From: UM-FILTER-49-7 sp964599895
GTDB lineage: Bacteria; Acidobacteriota; Holophagae; Thermotomaculales; Thermotomaculaceae
NCBI GenBank assembly: GCA_964599895.1
Contig: CAZRHT010000035.1
Location: 1 to 31,561 of the forward strand
Direction of reading: 5' to 3'
Length of the DNA: 31,561 nucleotides
Part shown: positions 1 through 6,899 of the stretch, in pieces
Numbering within the stretch: the stretch's first letter is position 1
Layout: the number at the start of each line of letters is the position of its first letter
Program-made: the position numbers and the translations under genes
Notes under the pieces: model-generated
Databases searched by the model: none
Told to the model about the DNA's origin: nothing
What the model saw: the letters and a program-made list of their open reading frames with translations, nothing else

Positions 1-309
1 CTTGCGGATCCACATGTCTGCGAGGACCTGCAGTTCTTCAGCAGGATTTGTCTGGGAATCTTCGTCTTGCTCGAGAATGTCGAGCACTTCAAAGTCAAGG
101 GCCGATTCCCCGAATGAATTCCATGTTTCCTGCAATTCTCTGTTTTTGTGAGATCCGAACTTCAGCTCCGCCCTATGCCTGTTCATTCTGGCCTCCATGT
201 TGGTGCCAAAATCCACATATATCTTGTTATTTTGCGCATCTTTGATCCTGAAAACTCCCATCGGTCGCCTGGTATCTTTGTACGCTTTCACCATTGCTTT
301 TTTGTCCAT
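1..309 (-). CDS. GIY-YIG nuclease-like protein, C-terminus cut by window edge
   Basis: This is an open frame of 103 codons that starts at an ATG preceded by AAGGAG/AGGAAAG and runs off the left edge, so the C-terminus is missing. The translation matches the small stand-alone GIY-YIG family: a GVF at residues 18-20, YVD at 31-33, then Arg41, His45, a run like KFGSHKNRELQETWN, and FEVLD near 73-77. In the family these parts make the catalytic sheet and helix of a single-domain endonuclease. The usual GIY and YIG signatures are altered here (GVF, YVD), so nuclease activity is doubtful. It points the same way as the next gene, 73 bases away, but has its own ribosome site. The family call comes from pattern recognition only. 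Confidence 0.72.
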   Translation of the reverse strand, partial: MDKKAMVKAYKDTRRPMGVFRIKDAQNNKIYVDFGTNMEARMNRHRAELKFGSHKNRELQETWNSFGESALDFEVLDILEQDEDSQTNPAEELQVLADMWIRK

Positions 310-382
310 TCTCGCTTTCCTTTCTCCTTACAACGCCGGATGTTTTATGTAAGACACACGGGCCACTGAATTTCTGAATGAA

Positions 383-805
383 TTACTTTATCTTCTCTTT
401 AATGTCTATCAGTGTTTTTGTTGTATCCAGATCTGCCGGATTCTTAATTTCAACTGTCAATCCTCTTGTTTTTCCATACCGCTTGCCATGCACAAACTTG
501 TCCTTGTACTCCTGCGCCAGACTGCTTGCCAGGATGAGCTCTTCAGCCCTGTCAGGAAAATAGAACGTCGTTTTGAACATGCCCGGCCAAACGGAGATCC
601 AGCTTATTGTCTTTTTCTTTTTTGTCAGTTTATGCAGCCAGCTCTTACCATCATTGTAATAGCGCCATTCTCCTGAAAACGCAGGATAGTCCTGTTTCAA
701 CATGCCCATGAGTGAATCCCAGGCGCTTTTTGCTTCACCAAGATGACTGCTCAGAACCTCATTGTCCGGGTATTCATTCTTGTCATTTAAGCATGGCTTT
801 TCCAT
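383..805 (-). CDS. DUF3788-type small protein
   Basis: The protein has 140 residues. Its start is supported by AAGGAG eight bases upstream of the ATG. The sequence has no signal peptide or membrane segment, so it should be cytoplasmic. The central run with W-x-YY-x-DGKSWLHKLTKKKKTISWISVW followed by a FPDRAEELI-like stretch is typical of the DUF3788 family: small basic/aromatic proteins of unknown biochemical role, found next to DinB-like and other stress or small-molecule genes. No catalytic residues can be named. It stands alone between the GIY-YIG-like gene and the DinB gene, all on the minus strand. Family membership is fairly likely; function is unknown. Confidence 0.75.
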   Translation of the reverse strand: MEKPCLNDKNEYPDNEVLSSHLGEAKSAWDSLMGMLKQDYPAFSGEWRYYNDGKSWLHKLTKKKKTISWISVWPGMFKTTFYFPDRAEELILASSLAQEYKDKFVHGKRYGKTRGLTVEIKNPADLDTTKTLIDIKEKIK

Positions 806-873
806 TGTTCACTCCTTAAAACATATTGATTGAGCAAATCTACTTTTTCAATGCGCCCGGGGAAGGACCACTA

Positions 874-1338
874 TCAGGGAATGCCGCCGATACCCAGTCC
901 CGCCCGGAGCAGGTCAATCTGTCCCAGGTGAAATGTCTCATGCCAGATGAGAAAAGAAATGAAGCCCTTGATGTCGTCGAGCCCTCCCGGTAGTGTGATT
1001 CCGGATTTTTCGTTCAGATTTTCATCTGTCAGGCCCGGAATGCAGGCCAACAGGTTATTACCCCGGGATTCGAACAGGGGCAGCACCCTGTCCAGGTCGA
1101 TTCCGGTTATCTGCTTTGGGACACCACGGGCGAAATCCTTTTCCCATTTTTCCACGGACACATCCTGTCCCAGAACCCGCAAAATCTCGCCCCGTGACCA
1201 GATGAGATGGCCCATGATCCAGCCGATGGTATTGGACTGGCCCAGCGGCTTCTTCAAATCTTCGGAGGTGATGTTTTTAAGCATACCTTTGACGGCTTCT
1301 GTGTTTCGATCCAGAAGACAAGTCCACTCTTCCTTCAT
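874..1338 (-). CDS. DinB-family (four-helix, metal-binding) protein
   Basis: The protein has 154 residues. The ATG at 1338 overlaps the stop of the upstream aldo/keto reductase as ATGA, a translational coupling that decides the start over a longer upstream option. The fold is the DinB/YfiT four-helix bundle. A histidine in GHLIWSRGEIL and the HETFHLGQIDLLR helix near the C-terminus give the three-histidine set that binds a metal in the family. Members include thiol-dependent transferases (bacillithiol and mycothiol S-transferases) and many of unknown function. Coupling to an oxidoreductase suggests detoxification or stress metabolism, but the substrate cannot be told. It is cytoplasmic. Confidence 0.82.
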   Translation of the reverse strand: MKEEWTCLLDRNTEAVKGMLKNITSEDLKKPLGQSNTIGWIMGHLIWSRGEILRVLGQDVSVEKWEKDFARGVPKQITGIDLDRVLPLFESRGNNLLACIPGLTDENLNEKSGITLPGGLDDIKGFISFLIWHETFHLGQIDLLRAGLGIGGIP

Positions 1339-2375
1339 TTCCTGCCCCCCTTTTGTGTGTATGATGACAACTGCCGATATTCGCCTTGCCGATTGAGCAT
1401 CCACCCGGGATATTCCGGCGGCAGAGCACTGACAGCGTCGAGCCGGCCCAGTTCATCGTCTGTGAGTTTGACATCCGGGGCAGCCAGGTTGTCGATCAAC
1501 TGGTCTTCGTTTTTCGCGCCGATGATGACACTGGTAACAACTTTCTGATGCAGCAGCCAGCTCAGTGCAATCTGTGCGACAGATACGTTGTGCGCTGTGG
1601 CGATCTCCCGCATGACGTCCACCACGTCGAAGACGCGATCTTTGTTTACGGGTGGAAAGTCAAAGGTGGCGCGCCGTGCGTCTTTTGGTCCCGTTCCCTC
1701 CCGATAGAACTTGCCGGACAGCAGGCCGCCGGCCAGCGGACTCCAGACCAGCAACCCGATTTCCTGGTCTTCCATGAGCGGAACCAGTTCCCGTTCAAGG
1801 TCCCGACCGGCAATGGTGTAGTAAGCCTGGAGTGTTTGAAAGCGGTGTAGGTTGTGTTTATCGGAAATCCAGAGTGATTTCATCAGGTGCCAGGCCGCAA
1901 GATTGGAGCAGCCGATGTATCGGACCTTACCGGAATGGACCAGGTCATCCAGTGCCCGCATGGTTTCTTCCAGCGGCGTCAGTGAATCAAAGCCGTGAAT
2001 CTGATACAGGTCAATATAGTCCGTACCCAGCCTTCTGAGGCTGTCCTCGACAGACTGCATGATGTGACGGCGTGACAGACCGGCCTGATTCGGTCCGGGC
2101 CCCATCGGTCCCAGGACTTTGGTAGCCAGAACAATGTCTTTACGACGATTGCCCAGAGCCTTTCCAAGTATTTTTTCAGATTCGCCTTCGGAATATATGT
2201 TTGCCGTATCGATGAAGTTGATGCCAGCGTCCAGTACCCGGGCTATGAGGTTGTTGGCTGTTTCCTGGGGTTGTTTTCCGATTGCTGTCCAGAAGCCTTT
2301 TCCGCCAAAAGTCATGGTACCAAAGCACAGTTCAGATACCACTAATCCGCTTCTGCCAAGTTTTTTGTATTTCAT
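1335..2375 (-). CDS. Aldo/keto reductase
   Basis: A 346-residue NADPH-dependent aldo/keto reductase. The ATG at 2375 is chosen because AAAAGGAG lies ten bases before it and the protein then opens with MKYKKLGRSGLVVSELCFGT, the family's usual N-terminus. Catalytic residues are visible: Asp and Tyr in DTANIYSEGES, Lys in VLATKV, His in YQIHGFD. The C-terminal half carries the NADPH-phosphate region (VTSVIIGAKNEDQL). Length and motifs fit the large soluble aldehyde/ketone reductase subfamily. Its stop overlaps the DinB start, so the two form an operon. A 14-base palindrome lies just upstream over the likely transcription start, so repressor control is plausible. The natural substrate is unknown. 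Confidence 0.93.
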   Translation of the reverse strand: MKYKKLGRSGLVVSELCFGTMTFGGKGFWTAIGKQPQETANNLIARVLDAGINFIDTANIYSEGESEKILGKALGNRRKDIVLATKVLGPMGPGPNQAGLSRRHIMQSVEDSLRRLGTDYIDLYQIHGFDSLTPLEETMRALDDLVHSGKVRYIGCSNLAAWHLMKSLWISDKHNLHRFQTLQAYYTIAGRDLERELVPLMEDQEIGLLVWSPLAGGLLSGKFYREGTGPKDARRATFDFPPVNKDRVFDVVDVMREIATAHNVSVAQIALSWLLHQKVVTSVIIGAKNEDQLIDNLAAPDVKLTDDELGRLDAVSALPPEYPGWMLNRQGEYRQLSSYTQKGGRK

Positions 2376-2444
2376 GTCCAATGCTCCTTTTCTGGCAGGG
2401 AAGCCAAGTTTGAGGTCCACAAAAACCGGGTCGCCCCGGAGGCT

Positions 2445-2458
2445 TAGTCTATAGACTA
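2445..2458. promoter_or_regulatory. Perfect 14-bp palindrome, candidate operator of the reductase-DinB operon
   Basis: TAGTCTATAGACTA reads the same on both strands. A leftward extended -10 (TGATAAGAT, minus strand, 2458-2466) abuts it, which would place the transcription start of the aldo/keto reductase mRNA inside the palindrome. That placement is typical of a repressor site (MarR, HxlR or PadR-like dimers bind such inverted repeats). No regulator gene is adjacent. Operator function is inferred. Confidence 0.5.
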
Positions 2459-2536
2459 TCTTATCACTTGATTTTAGCGAAGACGATAAAAGTGAAATGA
2501 AAAAATGATTTGGGGGCGATGTCAGGGGATATACAC

Positions 2537-2561
2537 GTTATTAAACGACCCCACTGTCCCC
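2537..2561 (+). repeat. Intergenic C-rich repeat, copy A
   Basis: The site begins GTTATTAAACGACCCC and continues ACTGTCCCC. It matches copy B at 19413-19438 (opposite strand) at nearly every position, and more loosely copy C at 16476-16499. All three are intergenic. The copies could be short mobile or REP-like elements; no transposase is present in the window. Confidence 0.55.
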
Positions 2562-2708
2562 GGGATTCCCGAGGCTGCCTCTCTATTGTTCAAGCTTGGT
2601 CATCTTATATGTATCATGCTGCACTTGAACCTGTCCGTCAGGTGCTCTGTCCTTGATAATTTCCATTCTTTCATGTTCATGACACCCCTTGAACTGGTTA
2701 TTTTTTCC

Positions 2709-2737
2709 TTTTGGTATGGTGCTTCATTTGCTATAAA
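2709..2737 (+). promoter_or_regulatory. Promoter for the M6 protease gene
   Basis: An extended -10 box TGCTATAAA (2729-2737) with a weak -35 (TTTTGG, 2709-2714) 17 bases upstream. The transcription start would be near 2744, leaving a short leader ending in the strong GGAGGAGG ribosome site. Confidence 0.5.
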
Positions 2738-2770
2738 CAAATCAGGTTTTATTGGGATGGAGGAGGAGAG

Positions 2771-4882
2771 ATGGAATTTTATCAACGCTATATTTCACAC
2801 TTACAGACCAGGAACAAACGGGTTGCACTGGTGGCCCTGTTGTTCGTTGTCATGTGTATACCCCTTCTGGCACTGGAACCACCGACTGCCGAACAGGTGG
2901 CCAGATACAAGGCAGACGGGACCTGGGCTACAAGAGTACAAATGGCCAAGTCATACGGCAACTACAAGTTGTCTAAAGAGACGATTGCCCGGGTACGGCA
3001 AAAACTGAAGATTATTGCGGCAAACGCAGCCGGCAGGCCCCTCAAGGAGGGTACTTCCAAAACCCCGCCAATCGGATGGAGAAACATGCCGACTACGGGT
3101 ACCGTCCGTATTCCCATTTTACTGATCTCATTTTCCGATTACCCGGCATACAACGATGCTGCTGACGTTGACGATAGGATCTTTGGAGACGGACTGCCGA
3201 CAAAATTCCCCTACGAGAGTCTGCACAATTTCTATGACCGTTCTTCTTACGGGCAACTGGACATCCAGGGAGACGTTTACGGCTGGTACACGACCACTTA
3301 CCCCCGTGCGGACGTGGGAGAAGACCGGGCAGGCCGGGAAGCACTCATCCGCGAGGCCATTGAATATTACGATGGTCAAGGTGCCGATTTTTCAGTATAT
3401 GACAACGACGACAACGGAACGATTGATTATTTTGCTGTCATCTGGACCGGGCCGCATGGGGATTGGGCCGAATTCTGGTGGGGCTACCAGACCCATTATC
3501 AGGATCACACGTTTGTTATTGATGGTGTTGTCCTGGATGCCTATTCCTGGCAATGGGAGTCCTATAACTACCCCGACCCTTATGACCCGGATTTCGACCT
3601 TGCTAAGGTACAGTTCACTCCCACCACGTTGATACATGAAACGGGTCACGCACTGGGATTGCCGGATTACTATGATTACGACGACACGGTTGGGCCTAAC
3701 GGCGGCGTCGGCGGACTTGACATGATGGATGCGACCTGGGGTGATCACAACTGTTTCAGCAAGTTTGTACTGGACTGGATTACTCCCCAGGTGATCACGA
3801 AGGGCAAAAGTGAGGTCACACTCCAGTCCGCCGCAACCACCGGAGAAGCGTTGATCGTTATGCCGGATATTGCCGGAGACACACCATTTGATGAGTTTTT
3901 CATGGTGCAGAACCGAGTTTCCGAAGGAAACGATTTTACCTACCCCGGAGATGGTCTGCTTATCTGGCATGTGAACGCGGGTCTGGACGACGACGGGTAC
4001 GATTATGTGAATGACAATTCTTACACTGAACATAAGCTGTTAAGGCTGATGGAAGCTGACGGTCTGGAAGAGATTGAGACCGCCGGGGCCAATGCCGATT
4101 CCGGTGACTATTATAATACCGGCAACACTTTCAACTCGGCGTCAACTCCCAACAGCAATCGATATGACGGATCCGACAGCCGGGTTCTGGTCAAAGATAT
4201 TTCGGCTGCCGGTGCCACGATGTCGTTTACTGCCGGACTGGAACCTATACCGGCATATCTGCCGCATTTTGATGTACGGACAGGTATCTGGTCCACGCGC
4301 CTTACCCTGAGTAACGACGATGACGTGGATGGCAATGTGGATCTGACCGCTTTTGACGGAGACGGGAATGAGCTGGCGCAGGAAACTGTGACCGTACCCG
4401 CCGGTGGAGGGGTTTCGTCCCTTGTTGAGGATCTGTTCTCATCTTCGATTCCAGAGGAAGGATGGTTAAAAATTGGCACACCTACGAAGAAATTGACGGG
4501 GTTGATGACATTTCAGTATTTGCCCAATGGCGCCTCTTCCAGCCTTCCGGTAACTTATGACTCCGGCACCCGGCTGGTCTTTCCACTGATTGAGTTTGTG
4601 AACGGCCGAACCACGGGATTCGCCATTCTCAATCTCGGGGATACTGACGCGGAAATCGGGTTGCAGCTATATGACCTGGATGGTACCCGCATCGGCGTCT
4701 ATCGCACAACTGTCGTTGCGCATGGGAAACTGGTGAACATGCTGGACAACGTCATTACGGGTACCCTGCCGGAACGGTCCATCCTGAAAGCCACGGCATC
4801 CGTTCCACTAACCGGTTTCGCTCTGACCTTTACAAGCGGCAACACCAACGTTATCGCCGTGCCCGCGACTGTGATTGAATAA
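2771..4882 (+). CDS. Secreted M6-family (immune inhibitor A-like) metalloprotease
   Basis: A 703-residue secreted zinc protease. The ATG at 2771 follows GGAGGAGG and opens a clear signal peptide (basic RNKR, hydrophobic core, cleavage near PLLALE). The M6 catalytic domain spans roughly residues 95-480. It has the zinc motif HETGHALGLPD (His289, Glu290, His293, Asp299 as third ligand) and a following GLDMMD Met-turn region. The domain is rich in DDD/NDN runs that probably bind calcium. The last 210 residues hold two beta-sandwich-like repeats (IWSTRLTLSNDDD..., TTGFAILNLGDTD...), which may serve for substrate or surface binding. It is a single-gene unit with its own promoter and a strong terminator. 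It probably degrades extracellular proteins to feed the cell; the exact substrate is unknown. Confidence 0.9.
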   Translation: MEFYQRYISHLQTRNKRVALVALLFVVMCIPLLALEPPTAEQVARYKADGTWATRVQMAKSYGNYKLSKETIARVRQKLKIIAANAAGRPLKEGTSKTPPIGWRNMPTTGTVRIPILLISFSDYPAYNDAADVDDRIFGDGLPTKFPYESLHNFYDRSSYGQLDIQGDVYGWYTTTYPRADVGEDRAGREALIREAIEYYDGQGADFSVYDNDDNGTIDYFAVIWTGPHGDWAEFWWGYQTHYQDHTFVIDGVVLDAYSWQWESYNYPDPYDPDFDLAKVQFTPTTLIHETGHALGLPDYYDYDDTVGPNGGVGGLDMMDATWGDHNCFSKFVLDWITPQVITKGKSEVTLQSAATTGEALIVMPDIAGDTPFDEFFMVQNRVSEGNDFTYPGDGLLIWHVNAGLDDDGYDYVNDNSYTEHKLLRLMEADGLEEIETAGANADSGDYYNTGNTFNSASTPNSNRYDGSDSRVLVKDISAAGATMSFTAGLEPIPAYLPHFDVRTGIWSTRLTLSNDDDVDGNVDLTAFDGDGNELAQETVTVPAGGGVSSLVEDLFSSSIPEEGWLKIGTPTKKLTGLMTFQYLPNGASSSLPVTYDSGTRLVFPLIEFVNGRTTGFAILNLGDTDAEIGLQLYDLDGTRIGVYRTTVVAHGKLVNMLDNVITGTLPERSILKATASVPLTGFALTFTSGNTNVIAVPATVIE

Positions 4883-4912
4883 GCCCGTCTTCAGAAATCA
4901 AGTCAGTAATCA

Positions 4913-4947
4913 AAAAGGGCAGGGAGTTTCAGACTCCCTGCCTTTTC
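4913..4947 (+). terminator. Rho-independent terminator after the protease gene
   Basis: A perfect 10-bp stem GGCAGGGAGT / ACTCCCTGCC (4918-4927 with 4933-4942), loop TTCAG, an A-run before and TTTTCTTT after it. The A/T symmetry could also let it work on the opposite strand. Confidence 0.9.
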
Positions 4948-4978
4948 TTTGCTTAACCTCGAATTGTCCCCTTCTCCT

Positions 4979-5007
4979 TTGACTTGTGGGGTGTTTTCTG
5001 GTAATTT
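4979..5007 (+). promoter_or_regulatory. Promoter of the etfBA-acyl-CoA dehydrogenase operon
   Basis: TTGACT (4979-4984), a 17-base spacer, and an extended -10 TGGTAATTT (TAATTT 5002-5007). The start would be near 5014, about 30 bases before the etfB ATG with its GGAGGAG ribosome site. It lies directly after the terminator of the preceding gene, so the operon appears independent. Confidence 0.6.
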
Positions 5008-5043
5008 TCTTCCTATCTTTGTTTGGAAGATTCTGGAGGAGAA

Positions 5044-5904
5044 ATGAAAAAGATTGTAGTTCTCGCCAAACAGGTCCCGGATACGGCAAACGTCACAGGT
5101 GACGCGATGAAGCCGGACGGGACTGTCAACCGGGCGGCGCTTCCCGCCATTTTCAACCCGGAAGACCTGAATGCCCTTGAGATGGGGCTGACAATTGGCG
5201 AAAAACTCGGATTTGAAGTACACGTGGTTACCATGGGACCGCCCAAGGCAGTGGAGATTCTGAAGCACTCTCTCTACATGGGTGCGGACAGGGTCTGGCT
5301 GATCTCGGACCGCCGGTTTGCCGCTGCGGACACGCTGGCAACTTCCTATGTGCTGTCTGAAGCAATAAAGAAGCTGGGAGATGTGCAGATGGTACTGGCC
5401 GGACGCCAGGCCATTGACGGGGATACAGCCCAGGTCGGCCCGCAGGTTGCTGAGAAAATTGATTTTAATCAGGTCACTTATGTCACCGAGATAAAGGAAT
5501 TCGCTCAGGACCATGTGGTTGTGGAACGGGACGGCGAAACCCGGTCCGAAACCATCCGCACCGGATTTCCGGTTCTCTTGACAGTGACGGCCTCCGCCAA
5601 TACCCCCCGTTTTCCAAACGCGGCACGAATGCTGCAATTTTTCCGCGCTGGACTGGAATCGGATTTTGACGGAGAAAAACTCACATCCGCGAAGGCAAAT
5701 GACTGGGTGATTCCTTCCTGGACACTGGACGACATGGGACTGGACCCTGAACGCTGCGGCCTGAATGGAAGCCCCACAAAAGTACACAAGATCAAGAGCA
5801 TCACGCTGAAGGGAACGGACCTTCAACTATTCAACAAGGAAAAGACCGGCATCCAGGAGATGGTGAGGAATATTGTGAAAGATTATGTTGAGGTGGAAAG
5901 ATGA
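5044..5904 (+). CDS. etfB: Electron transfer flavoprotein beta subunit
   Basis: The 286-residue ETF beta subunit binds AMP and, with the alpha subunit, carries electrons from acyl-CoA dehydrogenases to the membrane quinone or to other acceptors. The ATG at 5044 has GGAGGAG just upstream and gives the usual MKKIVVLAKQVPDT start. Diagnostic features are FNPEDLNALEMGL and the nucleotide loop GRQAIDGDTAQVGPQ. Length is close to the family norm (250-290). The stop overlaps etfA as ATGA. No extra bifurcation-specific insertion can be judged by eye. Cytoplasmic. Confidence 0.96.
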   Translation: MKKIVVLAKQVPDTANVTGDAMKPDGTVNRAALPAIFNPEDLNALEMGLTIGEKLGFEVHVVTMGPPKAVEILKHSLYMGADRVWLISDRRFAAADTLATSYVLSEAIKKLGDVQMVLAGRQAIDGDTAQVGPQVAEKIDFNQVTYVTEIKEFAQDHVVVERDGETRSETIRTGFPVLLTVTASANTPRFPNAARMLQFFRAGLESDFDGEKLTSAKANDWVIPSWTLDDMGLDPERCGLNGSPTKVHKIKSITLKGTDLQLFNKEKTGIQEMVRNIVKDYVEVER

Positions 5905-6899
5905 AGACAGCCGTTTTTGTTGAAAAAAATCCCCTCACTAACCGACTCCGGGATGTCAGTATGGAACTGGCCTGGAAAGCCCATTCAATGATGGCAGAAC
6001 ACAATGGTGAGGTTGTTGGCCTTTTTTGTGGGGACCGGCTGCCGGAAGATACCGAAAGGCTGTTTCAGTATGGCATGGATCGACTGGTTCAGTTCACGGA
6101 TACAAAACTGGATCACCTGCACTCCATCGCCTTCAAACACGTTTTGAAGGCCATGATTGAAGCGGAAGGGCCGGACTTCGTGCTCTTCGGCGCTACCCAT
6201 ACTGGCCGGGATGTAGCTCCATTGGTGGCGTCCGCCATGAAAACCGGACTTACAGCGGACTGCACTCAGCTTTACGTGGATGATTTTAAAGACAGCGGAA
6301 AGATCCTTTACCAGGTACGCCCGGCATTCGGTGGTAATATTCTGGCCACAATCGTGACGCCGGAGCACCGTCCCATCATGGCCACAGTCCGGGAGGGTGT
6401 GATGCGGCTGCCGGAACAGGTCCTGGATAGAAAATCAAATGTCACAGCCTTTAAGGCAACTGTAAAACCGGAATGGATTCGAAGCGAATTCCTGTCCACT
6501 GTGGCAAAGGTTTCATCGGTCAATTTCCAGTCCGCCAACACGGTTGTGGCTGGCGGTGCCGGTGTCGGAAGCCGGGAGAATTTCAAGCTGGTGTTTGATC
6601 TCGCCCACGCGCTGGGAGCCGAAGTGGGGGCCAGCCGGGCAGCTGTTGACTTCGGGTTTGTGGATAAAGAACGACAGATCGGCCAGACCGGTTCGGTGGT
6701 CCGTCCCAAACTCTATATTGCCTGCGGCATCTCAGGTTCGGTTCAGCATCGGGCCGGGATGGAAGATTCGGCCAAAATAGTGGCGATTAACACCGACCCC
6801 GAAGCGCCCATCTTTGGCATTGCCCATATGGGGATTGTCGGTGATATGAAGGAAGTGATTCCAACAATGATCAAATACCTGAAGGAGGAGGCAGAATGA
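5901..6899 (+). CDS. etfA: Electron transfer flavoprotein alpha subunit
   Basis: The 332-residue FAD-binding ETF alpha subunit. The N-terminal half shows a Rossmann-like FGATHTGRDVAPLVASAMKTGLTADCTQL. The C-terminal FAD domain has GASRAAVDFGFVDKERQIGQTGSVVRPKLYIACGISG-type sequence, which contacts the flavin. Length and motif order are standard. It overlaps etfB by four bases and the next gene by four bases, so all three are made from one message with coupled translation. No N-terminal ferredoxin domain is present. Confidence 0.96.
   Translation: MKTAVFVEKNPLTNRLRDVSMELAWKAHSMMAEHNGEVVGLFCGDRLPEDTERLFQYGMDRLVQFTDTKLDHLHSIAFKHVLKAMIEAEGPDFVLFGATHTGRDVAPLVASAMKTGLTADCTQLYVDDFKDSGKILYQVRPAFGGNILATIVTPEHRPIMATVREGVMRLPEQVLDRKSNVTAFKATVKPEWIRSEFLSTVAKVSSVNFQSANTVVAGGAGVGSRENFKLVFDLAHALGAEVGASRAAVDFGFVDKERQIGQTGSVVRPKLYIACGISGSVQHRAGMEDSAKIVAINTDPEAPIFGIAHMGIVGDMKEVIPTMIKYLKEEAE

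Larger units (their letters stand above)
2376..2770. other. Divergent intergenic region between aldo/keto reductase and M6 protease
   Basis: This gap of about 395 bases holds no convincing gene. From left to right it contains the reductase leader with a small CCGGG/CCCGG hairpin (2426-2439), a palindrome (2445-2458), a leftward extended -10 box (2458-2466), one copy of a C-rich repeat (2537-2561), and a rightward promoter for the protease (about 2709-2737). Short reading frames across it lack ribosome sites and coding character. Confidence 0.6.

Noticed and set aside
1060..1085. GTTCGAATCCC-like tRNA T-loop on the minus strand
   Set aside because: The flanks do not form the T stem and no acceptor or anticodon arms are found. 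It lies in the DinB coding sequence.
4903..5826. Long open frame (307 codons) on the minus strand opposite etfB
   Set aside because: Shadow of etfB. It reads through the promoter and terminator region, with no coding character.
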